Positions 52,519 to 62,033 of a DNA stretch of 64,000 bases are shown here, in pieces. The position numbers and the translations under genes were made by a program. This DNA comes from Desulfobulbaceae bacterium (lineage in GTDB: Bacteria > Desulfobacterota > Desulfobulbia > Desulfobulbales > Desulfurivibrionaceae), in assembly GCA_004332195.1 (NCBI GenBank), contig SJBG01000004.1:1-64000 (forward strand), given 5' to 3'. Position 1 is the stretch's first letter. Each line of letters opens with the position of its first letter. Below the pieces are notes generated by a model. That model was not told the origin of the DNA, ran no database searches, and saw only the letters and a list, made by a program, of their open reading frames with translations.

Positions 52519-53433
52519 TTATCGCGACTGGTTTCTTTGCAGGGCCTGATTAACCATCAGTTGCATAGTGGCAAGATCGCGCTGTTTGAGCAGCATACCG
52601 TTGATAAAAATTGTGGGAGTGCCCCGGACCCCGGCCATTTGACCGTCGCGGATATCCTTTTCCAAGTATTTGGCCAGCTCTTGGCTCTTGATGTCTTGGT
52701 CAAATCGCGTCAGGTCTAGTTGCAGATCTTGGGCAATGACCCGGATTTTCTCTGGGCTCAATTCCCTTTGGGCCTTGAACAGACGCGCATGAAATTCCCA
52801 GAATTTACCTTGTCGGTGGGCGGCCATGGCGGCCAGGGCCGCAGGGATGGATAAGCCATCGCGAGAGAGGGGGAAGTTCTTGAAAACGACTTTTACCTGT
52901 TGAGGATAGAGACGTTGAATTTCTTCGGTCAGGGATTTAACTGTGGCGCAGTGGGGACAGAGAAAGTCGCTGAATTCAACAATTTTTACGGGAGCATCGG
53001 CTGGACCGAGCACTGGAGCCCCGCTGATATCAATAGGGACGGCAAACTCCAGGGTCAACTCCTGAACTATTCCGGCTTCTTTGCCGCTGAGAAAAATCTT
53101 TTCGGGAATTCCGACCTGTTGCAGGCCTATCGCCGTAATTCTTTCCATTTTTGGGGATACTGGGATGCTGGCGATTAATTCCCCATTTGGGTCGAAAATC
53201 TGGACTTTCCCGCCCTTGGTCAGCACAAAAATCCGACTACCGTCGATGGAGGCCGCCACATCCAGGGGGCTGGCGTCCGGCGTGATGGTCTGGCGCAACT
53301 CCCAAGCCACTCGGCTCTGGGCTGGAGCGGCCAAAAGAAAAACGGTAACCAGTGTGGTGACAGTAAAAGCGGCAAGTGAAATGGCGGAAAAGTAGCGAAA
53401 AGGCATAGAAATAGAAACGGTCTGAAAAGGCAT
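52519..53433 (-). CDS. DsbA-family thioredoxin-fold protein with N-terminal extension
   Basis: A 304-residue secreted protein. A signal peptide (about residues 10-40) is followed by a beta-rich segment (about 45-135, e.g. 'GGKVQIFDPNGELIASI') resembling propeller-type repeats, then a DsbA-like domain with 'VKIVEFSDFLCPHCATVKSL' (CPHC active site), 'VVFKNFPL' and the cis-Pro region 'GVRGTPTIFINGML'. A periplasmic disulfide oxidoreductase or a DsbC/ScsC-like role is likely. A 15-bp duplication places two MPF start-like segments nine codons apart; the outer ATG has GAGG upstream. Confidence 0.85.
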   Translation of the reverse strand: MPFQTVSISMPFRYFSAISLAAFTVTTLVTVFLLAAPAQSRVAWELRQTITPDASPLDVAASIDGSRIFVLTKGGKVQIFDPNGELIASIPVSPKMERITAIGLQQVGIPEKIFLSGKEAGIVQELTLEFAVPIDISGAPVLGPADAPVKIVEFSDFLCPHCATVKSLTEEIQRLYPQQVKVVFKNFPLSRDGLSIPAALAAMAAHRQGKFWEFHARLFKAQRELSPEKIRVIAQDLQLDLTRFDQDIKSQELAKYLEKDIRDGQMAGVRGTPTIFINGMLLKQRDLATMQLMVNQALQRNQSR

Positions 53434-53481
53434 AGAAATGATCCTCGGTGGTGGAGATTTAAAACTGCTCAGTTGTTGTAT

Positions 53482-53622
53482 GGCTACCTTAAAAAATTGC
53501 TCTTTCGCCCGATTTCTGCGTTATGCTCAAAAAATTATCCTCGGAATATCAACCATATGCCTGCGGTAATTTTTTTTACGTGCCGTAAACTCGAGCAAAA
53601 TAGTTAATTTTTCAAGGTAGCC
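53482..53622. mobile_element. MITE1 copy G (141 bp)
   Basis: A full-length copy between the DsbA-like gene and the GlcF-like gene. Both inverted ends are present, but the flanks (GTAT and TTAA) do not form a target duplication, so one edge has been altered since insertion. Confidence 0.88.
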
Positions 53623-53664
53623 TTAAGCAACGCGACAATTAACCATGGACGTTGGACGTTGAAC

Positions 53665-55113
53665 CTAGCGAAATTCCAACAGGAAGTCAAGGAGGATGGC
53701 TAGATGAATGACTCGCGCCTGGTGCTGGTCTTCGACTTGAGCCTGCTGCCAATGGAGCAGGCAGCCGGAGCAGGTGGTGGTCACCACCTGCGCGCCGGTT
53801 TTGCGAAAATCAACGACCAATTGCTCAAGGATGGCAGTAGCGCTTCCTGGATGAGTCAAATGAAAAAACCCGCCATGGCCGCAGCATTGAGGTCCGTCGG
53901 GCAATTCCGTTAATTCCAGTTGCGGAATTCGGCCCAGTAGTTGCCGGGGTTGCTGATGGACCCGGAGTTTGCCAAAACGCAGATGACAGGGGTCATGATA
54001 GCACACCTTCAGCGAGGCCTGGTCGCGGCAAGCTATGGGCGGTGGTCGAAGCATCAACTGCTGGTCCGTTGGCTGCTTGTCGAGCAGGCAAATATCTGGC
54101 TGTTGCTCATCTGGTGGCCGCTTGGTTGGTTGTCGTTGGTTTCCTGCGCTGATTCGGAGCTTTTCGTTGTTTGATGGCGCCGGAGGCGCGGAACTCGTGA
54201 CTTGCGCGTGGAGTAAGTCGGAAAACTCTCTGACCCGGGCGGCGAAATGTTTGGCTTTAAGCTGCCACTTTTGGTCGTCGGCCAGCAGTTCGGGGTATTG
54301 GCTCAGGTGGTTGGCACAGGAAGCGCAGGCCACCACGATGGGGCTGTCGCCTGCATGGGCGGCGATGTTTCTTCGAGCCAGGCGTCGAGCCTCATCCACC
54401 TGACCGTTGCCATATGCCGCCAAGCCGCAACAGCCTCCGCCCGCCGCGATTTGGGTGTCATCTATGCCGCTTTTTTTCAGCAAGGAGAGCACGGCTTGGC
54501 CGATAGCAGGTTCGATATGGGTCGCGTAACAGCCGCTGAACAGATAGGCGCCTAATTCAACCTGGTCGGTAATATTTTGGTGTGGAGCGTGAAAGGGTAA
54601 CGATTGTTCGCCCAGCGCGACCGCACCCCCGGCCGTGACCTCGCCGGGACAAGGCCGGTTTTTTTGTGCCGTGGAGGGGTCAAGACCCAGACGGAGATTA
54701 AGGCCGCTGTCTGTTGGCAACCTATGTTCCTTGAGTCGGCGAGCCAGGGGCGCCAGGAGCTTGAGCAGTCGTGGTTGGCCTAAAAGTTTGCCCCCCAAGC
54801 TCCGCAGCAGGGCGTGGCGTCCGGCCCGGCGCGTCAACCGGGCCCGGGCGGCAGCCAGTTGTGCGGCTACCGGAATTCCGCGACTGCAAATCTCGCTACA
54901 GGCCCCGCACAACAGGCAGTGGGAAAGAATTTCAGCGTAGGCCCTTGAGGCGGTGGCCGGATCAAGCAAGCTTAAAAGATGGATTTTGCCCCGGCCGGTG
55001 TGGTATTCCCGGCCGCTCTGACGATAAACCGGGCAGACCGTGCTACAAGCCCCGCACTTGGCGCAACTTTGAGACTTGGTCGCACTCTTGTCCTGTTGCC
55101 GTTGCTTCGGCAT
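53665..55113 (-). CDS. GlcF/LldE-type iron-sulfur (CCG-domain) protein
   Basis: A 482-residue cytoplasmic electron carrier like the glycolate/lactate oxidase Fe-S subunit. Two [4Fe-4S] ferredoxin motifs: CAKCGACSTVCPVY and CLLCGACSEICSRG. Two CCG domains: 'GCYATHIEPA' with 'GGGCCGLAAY', and 'CYHDPCHLRFGK' with 'GPQCCGHGGFF' and 'TTCSGCLLHW'. About 55 residues between the CCG domains (309-365) are Gln/Pro/Asp-rich simple sequence (QQPDICLLDKQPTDQQ), not seen in standard GlcF. No glcD/dld-type flavoprotein lies next to it; prfB is upstream by 2 bp. Confidence 0.85.
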   Translation of the reverse strand: MPKQRQQDKSATKSQSCAKCGACSTVCPVYRQSGREYHTGRGKIHLLSLLDPATASRAYAEILSHCLLCGACSEICSRGIPVAAQLAAARARLTRRAGRHALLRSLGGKLLGQPRLLKLLAPLARRLKEHRLPTDSGLNLRLGLDPSTAQKNRPCPGEVTAGGAVALGEQSLPFHAPHQNITDQVELGAYLFSGCYATHIEPAIGQAVLSLLKKSGIDDTQIAAGGGCCGLAAYGNGQVDEARRLARRNIAAHAGDSPIVVACASCANHLSQYPELLADDQKWQLKAKHFAARVREFSDLLHAQVTSSAPPAPSNNEKLRISAGNQRQPTKRPPDEQQPDICLLDKQPTDQQLMLRPPPIACRDQASLKVCYHDPCHLRFGKLRVHQQPRQLLGRIPQLELTELPDGPQCCGHGGFFHLTHPGSATAILEQLVVDFRKTGAQVVTTTCSGCLLHWQQAQVEDQHQARVIHLAILLDFLLEFR

Positions 55114-55115
55114 TT

Positions 55116-56223
55116 TTAGTGCCGCCAGAGCAGGTAGGCCTTAATCAATGGGTCAAGACCCCCGTCCAAAACGCTGTCCACGTTACCGATCTCATACTTG
55201 GTGCGATGATCTTTAATCAGGCGGTAGGGCTGGAGGATGTAGGAGCGAATCTGGCTGCCCCAGGCGATTTCCTTCTTGTCTCCGTGTAAGTGCTGCTGCT
55301 CATCTAAGCGGTGGGCCTGTTCCCGTTCGTAAAGCTGGGCTTTAAGCATTTTCATCGCCGTACCCCGGTTACGATGCTGGGAGCGCTCACTCTGGCACTG
55401 AACGACAATGCCGCTGGGCAAATGGGTGATTCTAATAGCCGAACTGGTCTTATTGACATGCTGACCGCCGGCTCCGCTGGCTCGGTAGGTGTCAACCCGC
55501 AGATCCTTGTCGTTGATTTCGACCTTAATGTCATCGTCTAGTTCGGGGAAGATAAAAACCGAGGCGAAGGAAGTATGGCGGCGACCCCCGGTATCGAAGG
55601 GAGAAATTCTGACCAGACGATGGATGCCCATCTCCGAGCGAAGGAGGCCGTAAGCCCAGCGGCCCTTGATCATGATCGTAACGCCCTTGATTCCAGCTTC
55701 ATCCCCGGGCAACCGATCAAGAATTTCGCAGTTGAAACCCTTATTTTCGGCCCAGCGCAGATACATCCGCAAGAGGATTTCCACCCAATCCTGAGCCTCG
55801 GTGCCTCCGGCTCCGGCATGGATGGTCAGCATGGCGTTATTGGCGTCATGTTCGCCATTAAACATGCACTCCAGTTCCAGGTTTTCAAGGCGTTGGTCTA
55901 AACTTTTCAGGGCGTAGGCCACCTCCCGTTCTGTTTCATGGTCGCCCTCGGCCACCGCCAATTCCAGTAAAAGACGAATTTCTTCCCAGGCGTCATGGGC
56001 TTGGCGCCAGCTATTGACCACATTTTGAATGACCCCTTGCTCCTTATGAACAACTGCGGCCTGGTCGGGATTGCTCCAGAAATCCGGAGCGGCTAAGCGG
56101 TGTTCCAACTCTTGGATGCGGAGCAACTTGTGGTCCAGGTCAAAGATGGCTCCGCAGGGTGAGTAGGCGGGTCTTGAGATTTGCGGTTTTTTCTTTCAGT
56201 TCGGCGGCGATGCTGATACTCAT
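55116..56223 (-). CDS. prfB: peptide chain release factor 2, with programmed +1 frameshift
   Basis: RF2 recognises UAA/UGA stops. The first frame runs from ATG 56223 (AAGGAG six bases before) through 27 codons to an in-frame TGA at 56140-56142 in the context CTT-TGA-C. Moving +1 there continues into LDLDHKLLRIQELEHRLAAP and 335 further residues, including 'GGQHVNKTSSAIRITHLPSG' with the GGQ motif and the SPF-type loop 'RISPFDTGGRRHTSFASV'. All features of the conserved RF2 autoregulatory frameshift are in place. Confidence 0.96.
56138..56158 (-). promoter_or_regulatory. prfB programmed frameshift site
   Basis: CTTTGAC slippery/stop sequence with an internal Shine-Dalgarno-like CGGAG four bases upstream, matching the RF2 autoregulation signal. 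High RF2 terminates at TGA; low RF2 permits the +1 shift. Confidence 0.93.
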
Positions 56224-56540
56224 TTTGTTCTCCTTAGCGTTTAGTTGTTTTGGTCTTAGGTGCTGTGTTCTGGTGGCCTTAAGTTACTAAGCCTGAAACC
56301 CCCGCCTTCAACTCGTAGATGGCGCCGCAGGCCGGCCCTGATGAGTATAAACCAATCTCTTGTGGCTCCGTTATGACCAATGATCCGGTGAGTTACACTC
56401 CTCCCCGCACACTATCCGGAAAGGAGCTATGTGGCAACGTTAAAAAGTGCTAACTGTTGGCAACAAATAGATTTGTCCGGTTTGGTCGCCAAGCCAGCAG
56501 GGCCTTCGCGGACAAGCGGCATCGGCCGGGCTGCAGATGG
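56224..56540. other. gene-free interval between prfB and the YqaA-like gene
   Basis: 317 bp with no credible coding frame, RNA gene or repeat from the families listed here. It must contain the prfB promoter, but no hexamer pair stands out. Confidence 0.5.
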
Positions 56541-57062
56541 TCAGAACAAAAACCTAAAGACAACAAAGCCGCCGATTAGCAGAGCCAGGAAAATAATGGT
56601 CAGTAGATTGAAGTACCGTTCGATAAAGGTCCGAATTGCCGGACCAAAGTGATAGATAAGGGCGGCGACCAGAAAGAATCTGGCCCCTCGGGAAAGCAGC
56701 GAGGCCACAACAAAGGTAGTAAAGTTAATTTCAAAAGCCCCGGCAGTCAGAGTGAAGAGCTTGTAGGGCAGGGGAGTGAAGCCGGCGGCGGCCACCGCCC
56801 AGCCATCATATTGGCGGTAAAGGGCTTGCACCGCTCCATACTGATCAGCCAGGCCATACCAGGCGATAATCCGGTGACCGATCAGTTCCATAAAGAAGTA
56901 GCCTATGCCGTAGCCCAATATCCCGCCCAACACCGAGCCAATCGTGCAGATCAAGGCCAGACGCCAGGCCTTGGCCGGCGTCACGATGGCCAAGGCCATC
57001 AAAAAGACATCAGGGGGGATGGGAAAAAACGATGATTCCGTCACCGCCACCCCAAACAGCAC
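56541..57062 (-). CDS. YqaA/DedA-family (VTT domain) membrane protein
   Basis: A 173-residue inner-membrane protein with four or five helices. The family motif 'ESSFFPIPPDVFLMALAI' is near the start, followed by 'GSVLGGILGYGIGYFFMELI' and the 'GFTPLPYKLFTLTAGAFEIN' re-entrant segment. GTG 57062 has AGGAGG seven bases upstream. The frame upstream still reads plausible protein (QCCLEWISKPGGVW) without an ATG, back to the pcm stop, so the N-terminus may be shortened relative to relatives by about 20 residues. Confidence 0.83.
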   Translation of the reverse strand: MLFGVAVTESSFFPIPPDVFLMALAIVTPAKAWRLALICTIGSVLGGILGYGIGYFFMELIGHRIIAWYGLADQYGAVQALYRQYDGWAVAAAGFTPLPYKLFTLTAGAFEINFTTFVVASLLSRGARFFLVAALIYHFGPAIRTFIERYFNLLTIIFLALLIGGFVVFRFLF

Positions 57063-57143
57063 CCAGACTCCTCCTGGTTTGCTTATCCACTCAAGACAGC
57101 ACTGGTAAGTTCGCAGCAGGATTCCAGTTTTTTTTTTGTTCGA

Positions 57144-57794
57144 TCACTTCGCCTGCCAACCGTGCGCGCCTACTAATTTGACAAAACGGACGTTTTCCAT
57201 GATCTGTCGGCTTAGTTTCCCGTTATTTTTTTGTAGAACGGTCAGGGCTTGGGCGTCGCTTTCACCCACCGGCATCACCATTAAACCCGGATCAGCGAGT
57301 TGTTCCACCAGGGGCTGGGGGATTTTCGGCCCGCCGGCGGTGACGATGATGGCATCGAAAGGCGCGTGTTTCGCCCAACCGCTGGTGCCGTCATCGGCCT
57401 TGCTGAGGATATTAAAGAGCTGGAGGAGATCGAAATTGCGACGGGCTTTGGCCAGTAAGGATTTGATCCGCTCCACCGTGTAAACCTGTCGGCAGAGAGT
57501 GGCTAAAATTGCCGTCTGATAACCACAACCGGTGCCAATCTCCAGCACTCGGTCGTCTTTTTTTAAAGCCAGCGACTGGGTCATTAAGGCAACGATATAG
57601 GGCTGGGAGATGGTTTGGCCTTCGCCGATGGGCAGAGGGAAGTCGCCGTAAGCCTGAGGCCTTAAAGCCTCTTCGACAAAAAGATGGCGAGGGACGGTCG
57701 CCATTGCGTGGAGTACGGTGGAATCATGGATGCCGCGGGGAACCAGTTGTTCCTCCACCAGTCGTAATCGAGTTTTTTCGTAGCCGTTTTTCAT
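57144..57794 (-). CDS. pcm: protein-L-isoaspartate O-methyltransferase
   Basis: A 216-residue SAM enzyme repairing isoaspartyl damage. It starts MKNGYEKTRLRLVEEQLVPR, with 'ATVPRHLFVEEALRPQAYGD', 'LPIGEGQTISQPYIVALMTQ', the SAM loop 'VLEIGTGCGYQTAILA' and 'FDAIIVTAGGPKIPQPLVEQ'. The longer frame from 57989 would overlap the upstream lipoprotein gene; ATG 57794 overlaps that gene's stop (ATGA). Confidence 0.94.
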   Translation of the reverse strand: MKNGYEKTRLRLVEEQLVPRGIHDSTVLHAMATVPRHLFVEEALRPQAYGDFPLPIGEGQTISQPYIVALMTQSLALKKDDRVLEIGTGCGYQTAILATLCRQVYTVERIKSLLAKARRNFDLLQLFNILSKADDGTSGWAKHAPFDAIIVTAGGPKIPQPLVEQLADPGLMVMPVGESDAQALTVLQKNNGKLSRQIMENVRFVKLVGAHGWQAK

Positions 57795-58192
57795 GGGATC
57801 GATGGTGATGGCGGTATTGTAATGCCAAATTCTCGGAATTCTTGTGCCGTCAGGGAGCGGTAAACGGCAGTTTGCACCAAGTTGTCCCGCAAAATAACAA
57901 CCACCAGGTGGAAGCTCTCGTGGCCCAGCCAGTTGCCGACCCACCTGATTCGGTGCATTCGACTTTGGCGGTGCTCCAGGTATATCCACTCCTCCCCGTC
58001 AACTCCGGGACGACGAAGATCCGGAGGCCCCAGAACAGCTCGGACTTCCTGGGCGGATGACCCCGGGGTTATCAGGCTGATGTCCGAAGCCAGATGGCGG
58101 ACCTGATGGGGGCGAGTCGCACAGGCGGTCAATCCGAGCAGGATCAGGACCAGCAGTCCCATAAACAGTACTTGTCGGCGAGTCGTTGGCAT
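57791..58192 (-). CDS. small lipoprotein with SmpA/BamE-like domain
   Basis: A 133-residue protein with a lipoprotein signal: basic TRRQ, a hydrophobic run and the lipobox L-T-A-C at residues 21-24. The mature part contains 'ISLITPGSSAQEVRAVLGPP' and 'EEWIYLEH', the pattern of SmpA/OmlA (BamE-like) domains. An outer- or inner-membrane-anchored periplasmic protein is expected; whether it serves the BAM complex is unknown. ATG 58192 has GGAGA upstream. Translationally coupled to pcm. Confidence 0.75.
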   Translation of the reverse strand: MPTTRRQVLFMGLLVLILLGLTACATRPHQVRHLASDISLITPGSSAQEVRAVLGPPDLRRPGVDGEEWIYLEHRQSRMHRIRWVGNWLGHESFHLVVVILRDNLVQTAVYRSLTAQEFREFGITIPPSPSIP

Positions 58193-58372
58193 ATATTTCT
58201 CCATGAGCAATGTAGGCTTTGGTCGTACTTGTCGGCAACCTTGGGCAAAATAGTCGGATAAGTCCCTTTTTGCAACCGTGGAAAGCGGGGCTCGTTTGGC
58301 TTAAGGCCAGCGAGGCCCGAAAAGCTGATGCTCACCCTTAATTCTTAGTCCTTGTCTTCCAGATAGAGGGCC

Positions 58373-59128
58373 TCAGTCTGGCTGATCTGGATCTAGCGGC
58401 TGATAACCCAGGCAAACCAGAAATTCCCGGTTGCCTTTGGGGCCGAGGACCGGTGCGGGGATGTGGCCCAGCCAGCTCAGATTCAAGCGTAAAACAAAGG
58501 CCCTGATTTTGGCGATAACTTCCCGGTGCAACTCTTCATTGCGGACTACCCCTCCTTTACCGACCTTGCCTTTGGCTACTTCAAACTGGGGCTTGATTAA
58601 AGGGATGAGCAAGGCTCCAGGTCGAAGCAGCGGCAGCAAAGGGGGGAGCAGTAGTTCAAGGGAAATAAAAGAGGCGTCCAGCCCCGCCAAATCGATAGCT
58701 TCGGGAATTTCAACGGCGCTTAAATAGCGGGCGTTGGTGCGCTCCCGCACTACCACCCTTTGGTCCTGGCGCAGCTTCCAGGCCAACTGCCCGTAACCCA
58801 CGTCCACCGCATAAACCTTGGCCGCGCCCCTTTGTAAAAGGCAGTCGGTGAAGCCTCCGGTGGAAGCGCCGATGTCCAGGCAAGTCAATCCGCTGGGATC
58901 AACGGCGAAATGATCCAGGGCGGCGGCCAGTTTCAGGCCGCCGCGACTCACGTATGGACCAGGGTTATTTCTAATCCGCAGAGTCGTTGCCGCTTCCAGG
59001 GTGATTCCGGCCTTGTCCATCACCTGGTCGCCGGCCAAGACCTGGCCGGCGGCGATCAAGGCCTGGGCTCGCCGGCGATCAGGGGCCAGGCCTCTGATCA
59101 CCAGTAGACGGTCCAGCCGTTCCTTCAT
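58373..59128 (-). CDS. tlyA: TlyA-family rRNA (cytidine-2'-O)-methyltransferase
   Basis: About 251 residues. An S4-like RNA-binding N-terminus ([20 protein letters not shown], '[19 protein letters not shown]') precedes a FtsJ-type methyltransferase with '[15 protein letters not shown]', the SAM loop '[20 protein letters not shown]' and '[20 protein letters not shown]'. TlyA methylates 16S/23S rRNA cytidines in mycobacteria. ATG 59128 overlaps the glmM stop, so it is the fourth gene of the cdaA-cdaR-glmM-tlyA run. Confidence 0.93.
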   Translation of the reverse strand: MKERLDRLLVIRGLAPDRRRAQALIAAGQVLAGDQVMDKAGITLEAATTLRIRNNPGPYVSRGGLKLAAALDHFAVDPSGLTCLDIGASTGGFTDCLLQRGAAKVYAVDVGYGQLAWKLRQDQRVVVRERTNARYLSAVEIPEAIDLAGLDASFISLELLLPPLLPLLRPGALLIPLIKPQFEVAKGKVGKGGVVRNEELHREVIAKIRAFVLRLNLSWLGHIPAPVLGPKGNREFLVCLGYQPLDPDQPD

Positions 59129-60480
59129 GGCGTTGCGGTCTGGCGGCGGATGTGGTCGCAAAGTTCGGCGGCCATGGCGCTGACCAGCTTTGCGTCCGGA
59201 CCTTCCACCATCACCCGAATCAACGGTTCAGTGCCTGAGGCGCGGATCAGGATGCGTCCTTTTTTACCTAGATCACCCTCAAAGGTGCGCACCAGTGATT
59301 TAAGTCCGTAAATGTCGGCCACCGGCATCTTGCGACTCAGGCTGACGTCCCGTAAGACTTGAGGTACGCTGGTCATTTTGTCGGCCAATTCGGACAATCG
59401 TTTGTTTTGACGGATCATTATCGTCAGCAGGCGCAGCGCGGCCAAGGTGCCGTCACCAGTGGTGTTGTGATCAAGAAAGATCAGGTGGCCGGACTGTTCG
59501 CCACCGAAGTTGTAACCCTTGATCCGCATGCGCTCAACCACATAACGATCACCCACCTGAGTTCGTTCCAACTTGCCGCCATGGGCCTGCATAAAGTGAT
59601 CCAGGCCGAGGTTGCTCATCACTGTGCTCACCAGAGTTTTTTTGCGCAGCTTATTGCGGGCCAGCAGGTCGGCGGCGCAGATTGCCATGACCTGATCGCC
59701 GTCCAGGATTTCTCCCCTTTCATCGGCAACGATCAATCGGTCCCCATCTCCGTCTAAAGCAATGCCGAGATCCGCTCCCAGTTCGCGCACCTTTGCCGCC
59801 ATCACTTCCGGACAAAGGGCGCCGCAATTTAGGTTGATGTTGGTCCCGTCCGGCGCCACCCCAATGGCGGTTACTTTGGCCCCTAATTCGGTGAAGACAT
59901 GGGGAGCCACCCCATAGCCAGCGCCGTGAGCACAATCGAGAACTATGTGAAAGTCGTCCAGACTGTAGTCGATGGGGAAGGCGTTTTTTAGGAAAACAAT
60001 ATAGCGGCCCCGGGCATCCTCAATTCGAGAGGCTCGGCCCACTTCCTCGGCCGTAGGGCGCAATGACGCCATCTTTTGAGAAAAAACCAGGTTTTCGATG
60101 GTCAGTTCCTCGGCATCGGGCAGCTTGTAGCCATCGGCGGCGAAAATTTTGATCCCGTTGTCGGCAAAAGGGTTGTGGGAGGCGGAAATAACCACCCCGG
60201 CATCAGCCCGCATACTGGTGGTGATAAAGGCAATTCCTGGAGTGGGCAGGGGGCCGACCAAAAGGATGTCCACTCCCATCGAACAGATTCCGGCGGCCAG
60301 GGCGTTTTCAATCATGTAACCGGAAAGGCGGGTGTCTTTGCCGATGACAATGCGATGCCGATGGCTTTTGTGGCGGACCAGATGGGCAATACCGCGACCG
60401 ATCTGCATGGCGATTTCGGTGGTCATCGGATAGAGGTTAGCAACCCCCCGTACGCCGTCAGTCCCAAACAGTCTTCCCAT
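59125..60480 (-). CDS. glmM: phosphoglucosamine mutase
   Basis: A 451-residue alpha-D-phosphohexomutase converting GlcN-6-P to GlcN-1-P for cell-wall and LPS precursors. Motifs: N-terminal [14 protein letters not shown], the phosphoserine loop '[19 protein letters not shown]', the metal loop '[18 protein letters not shown]', the sugar loop '[20 protein letters not shown]' and the phosphate loop '[15 protein letters not shown]'. In other bacteria GlmM binds and modulates CdaA, whose gene is in the same operon here. Confidence 0.97.
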   Translation of the reverse strand: MGRLFGTDGVRGVANLYPMTTEIAMQIGRGIAHLVRHKSHRHRIVIGKDTRLSGYMIENALAAGICSMGVDILLVGPLPTPGIAFITTSMRADAGVVISASHNPFADNGIKIFAADGYKLPDAEELTIENLVFSQKMASLRPTAEEVGRASRIEDARGRYIVFLKNAFPIDYSLDDFHIVLDCAHGAGYGVAPHVFTELGAKVTAIGVAPDGTNINLNCGALCPEVMAAKVRELGADLGIALDGDGDRLIVADERGEILDGDQVMAICAADLLARNKLRKKTLVSTVMSNLGLDHFMQAHGGKLERTQVGDRYVVERMRIKGYNFGGEQSGHLIFLDHNTTGDGTLAALRLLTIMIRQNKRLSELADKMTSVPQVLRDVSLSRKMPVADIYGLKSLVRTFEGDLGKKGRILIRASGTEPLIRVMVEGPDAKLVSAMAAELCDHIRRQTATP

Positions 60481-60564
60481 TTTTCACCCTTTTACGTGGT
60501 TAACGAGACATGGTTTTTTTGTCGGCCGACCAGCATCGGCTGATGGATGATGGGCCAGACCGAT

Positions 60565-61260
60565 TTACCGGTTTTTTTCTCGAATAATAATGGTGACATT
60601 GACGGTGACCTCTCCCAGTAATTCCAGCAACTCCTGGTCCAGCAGTAAGGGAACACGGCGTACGACGGAGGCGTTGAGGTTGCTGATGTCGATGGGTATA
60701 GTGCGCAGCAGTTCGATGCCGCTGATCTTTACTTCCGGCCCGCTGATATTGATGGCCGCGGGTTCCAATTGCAGATCGATCAGTTCATAGCCGACTGCGG
60801 GCTGGCCGCTGATGTCGGCCTGGATCGGGAGGCTTTTTTCTTTAAGCCGGTCAATTAGCAAGGTGATATGGGCCGGATGAATACGCAACACCTTAATCCC
60901 TCGGGGAAAGGGGATAGATTTCGGGTCGTTGCGAATGGTCGTGATGCCGGGTTGAGCTTCGCTCAGATTGATGGACCGACTGATGTGTCGGCGGCGCAGG
61001 CCATCGACCAGGCCCCGGGGGCCGGAAATGGTAACCTCGAGTTGTTGCTTGAATTGATTGGTGACCACCAGGTCGCGGGGCAGGTTAACCAGCTCCACCG
61101 GGATCAGTATATGGGTGTCGACCTTGTCTTCGCCGACCACGAAATACCAGAGAAAAACGGCAAAAAGCAGCGCCAGCAGCCGCAGGACCCAGTCATTAGG
61201 CCAGTAGCCGATGAATTTAATGGCGACTAGTTTTTTTATTTGTTCAACCATTTTTTCCAT
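60565..61260 (-). CDS. cdaR: YbbR-domain protein CdaR
   Basis: A 231-residue membrane-anchored protein. An N-terminal TM helix ('WVLRLLALLFAVFLWYFVV', residues 23-41) is followed by two to three extracytoplasmic YbbR repeats with the typical 'VELVNLPRDLVVTN' and 'INISGPEVKISGIELLRTIP' turns. CdaR regulates diadenylate cyclase CdaA. Its start overlaps the cdaA 3' end by 16-25 bases (ATG 61260 or 61251). Confidence 0.9.
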   Translation of the reverse strand: MEKMVEQIKKLVAIKFIGYWPNDWVLRLLALLFAVFLWYFVVGEDKVDTHILIPVELVNLPRDLVVTNQFKQQLEVTISGPRGLVDGLRRRHISRSINLSEAQPGITTIRNDPKSIPFPRGIKVLRIHPAHITLLIDRLKEKSLPIQADISGQPAVGYELIDLQLEPAAINISGPEVKISGIELLRTIPIDISNLNASVVRRVPLLLDQELLELLGEVTVNVTIIIREKNR

Positions 61261-62033
61261 GTTTTTGGCGAGAGACTAACAAATTCTTTGGGTAGAAAAA
61301 TGGCATCAAGACGGTCGCGCAGAGGTTTTTCGTCCAGATCTAAGGTTAGAGCTCCGTGTTGAGCCAGAGAAACCCGGCCGGTTTCCTCGGAAATCACGAT
61401 GACTACCGCGTCGGTTTCCTGAGTAAGGCCGATAGCAGCGCGGTGGCGGGTGCCCAGGTGCTTACTGACGTAAGGGTTCTTAGTCAGTGGTAGGACGCAG
61501 GCGGCGGCCACGATTCTTTTATTGCTGATTATCACGGCGCCATCGTGGATGGGTGAATCGTTGAGGAAGAGCGAGTAGAGCAGTTGGTGGCTGACCAGTG
61601 CGTCAAGAGCGTGACCGGTTTCGAGAAAATCTTTGAGGCCGGTTTTCCGTTCGATGACGATCAAACCACCGACTTTTTTCCGGGCCATCAGGTAGGCGGC
61701 CCGGACTATTTCCCCCAGAACCTGGGGGGTTTCTTCTTCGGGTTTACCAAAAGGAGTGCGACCAAACTGGGTTAGAGCCCGGCGAATATCCTGTTGAAAG
61801 ATGATGATGATGATCAGAAAAATTGAGCTGAGGAAGGTGCCGAGCAGCCAGTAGAGGGTCAGGAATTCCAGTTCCCTGGCGGCAAAATAAATGACAATTA
61901 AAAGGGCGATGCCGATAAGCATCTGCACCGCCCGGGTTCCCTTGATCAGTAAGATAACCTGATAAATAAGAAAGGCGACGATCAGAACGTCGATCAGGTC
62001 TTGCCATCGTAATGAACCTAGAATTGCCAGCAT
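61236..62033 (-). CDS. cdaA: diadenylate cyclase CdaA (c-di-AMP synthase)
   Basis: About 265 residues. Three N-terminal helices (about residues 10-85) precede a DAC domain with the catalytic DGA in 'NDSPIHDGAVIISNKRIVAA' and RHR in 'KHLGTRHRAAIGLTQETDAV'. It makes c-di-AMP from two ATP. The frame runs on upstream to 62174, but ATG 62033 (MLAILGSLRWQDLID) matches the family start. The order cdaA-cdaR-glmM is that of Firmicutes and is also found in Desulfobacterota. Confidence 0.94.
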   Translation of the reverse strand: MLAILGSLRWQDLIDVLIVAFLIYQVILLIKGTRAVQMLIGIALLIVIYFAARELEFLTLYWLLGTFLSSIFLIIIIIFQQDIRRALTQFGRTPFGKPEEETPQVLGEIVRAAYLMARKKVGGLIVIERKTGLKDFLETGHALDALVSHQLLYSLFLNDSPIHDGAVIISNKRIVAAACVLPLTKNPYVSKHLGTRHRAAIGLTQETDAVVIVISEETGRVSLAQHGALTLDLDEKPLRDRLDAIFLPKEFVSLSPKTWKKWLNK

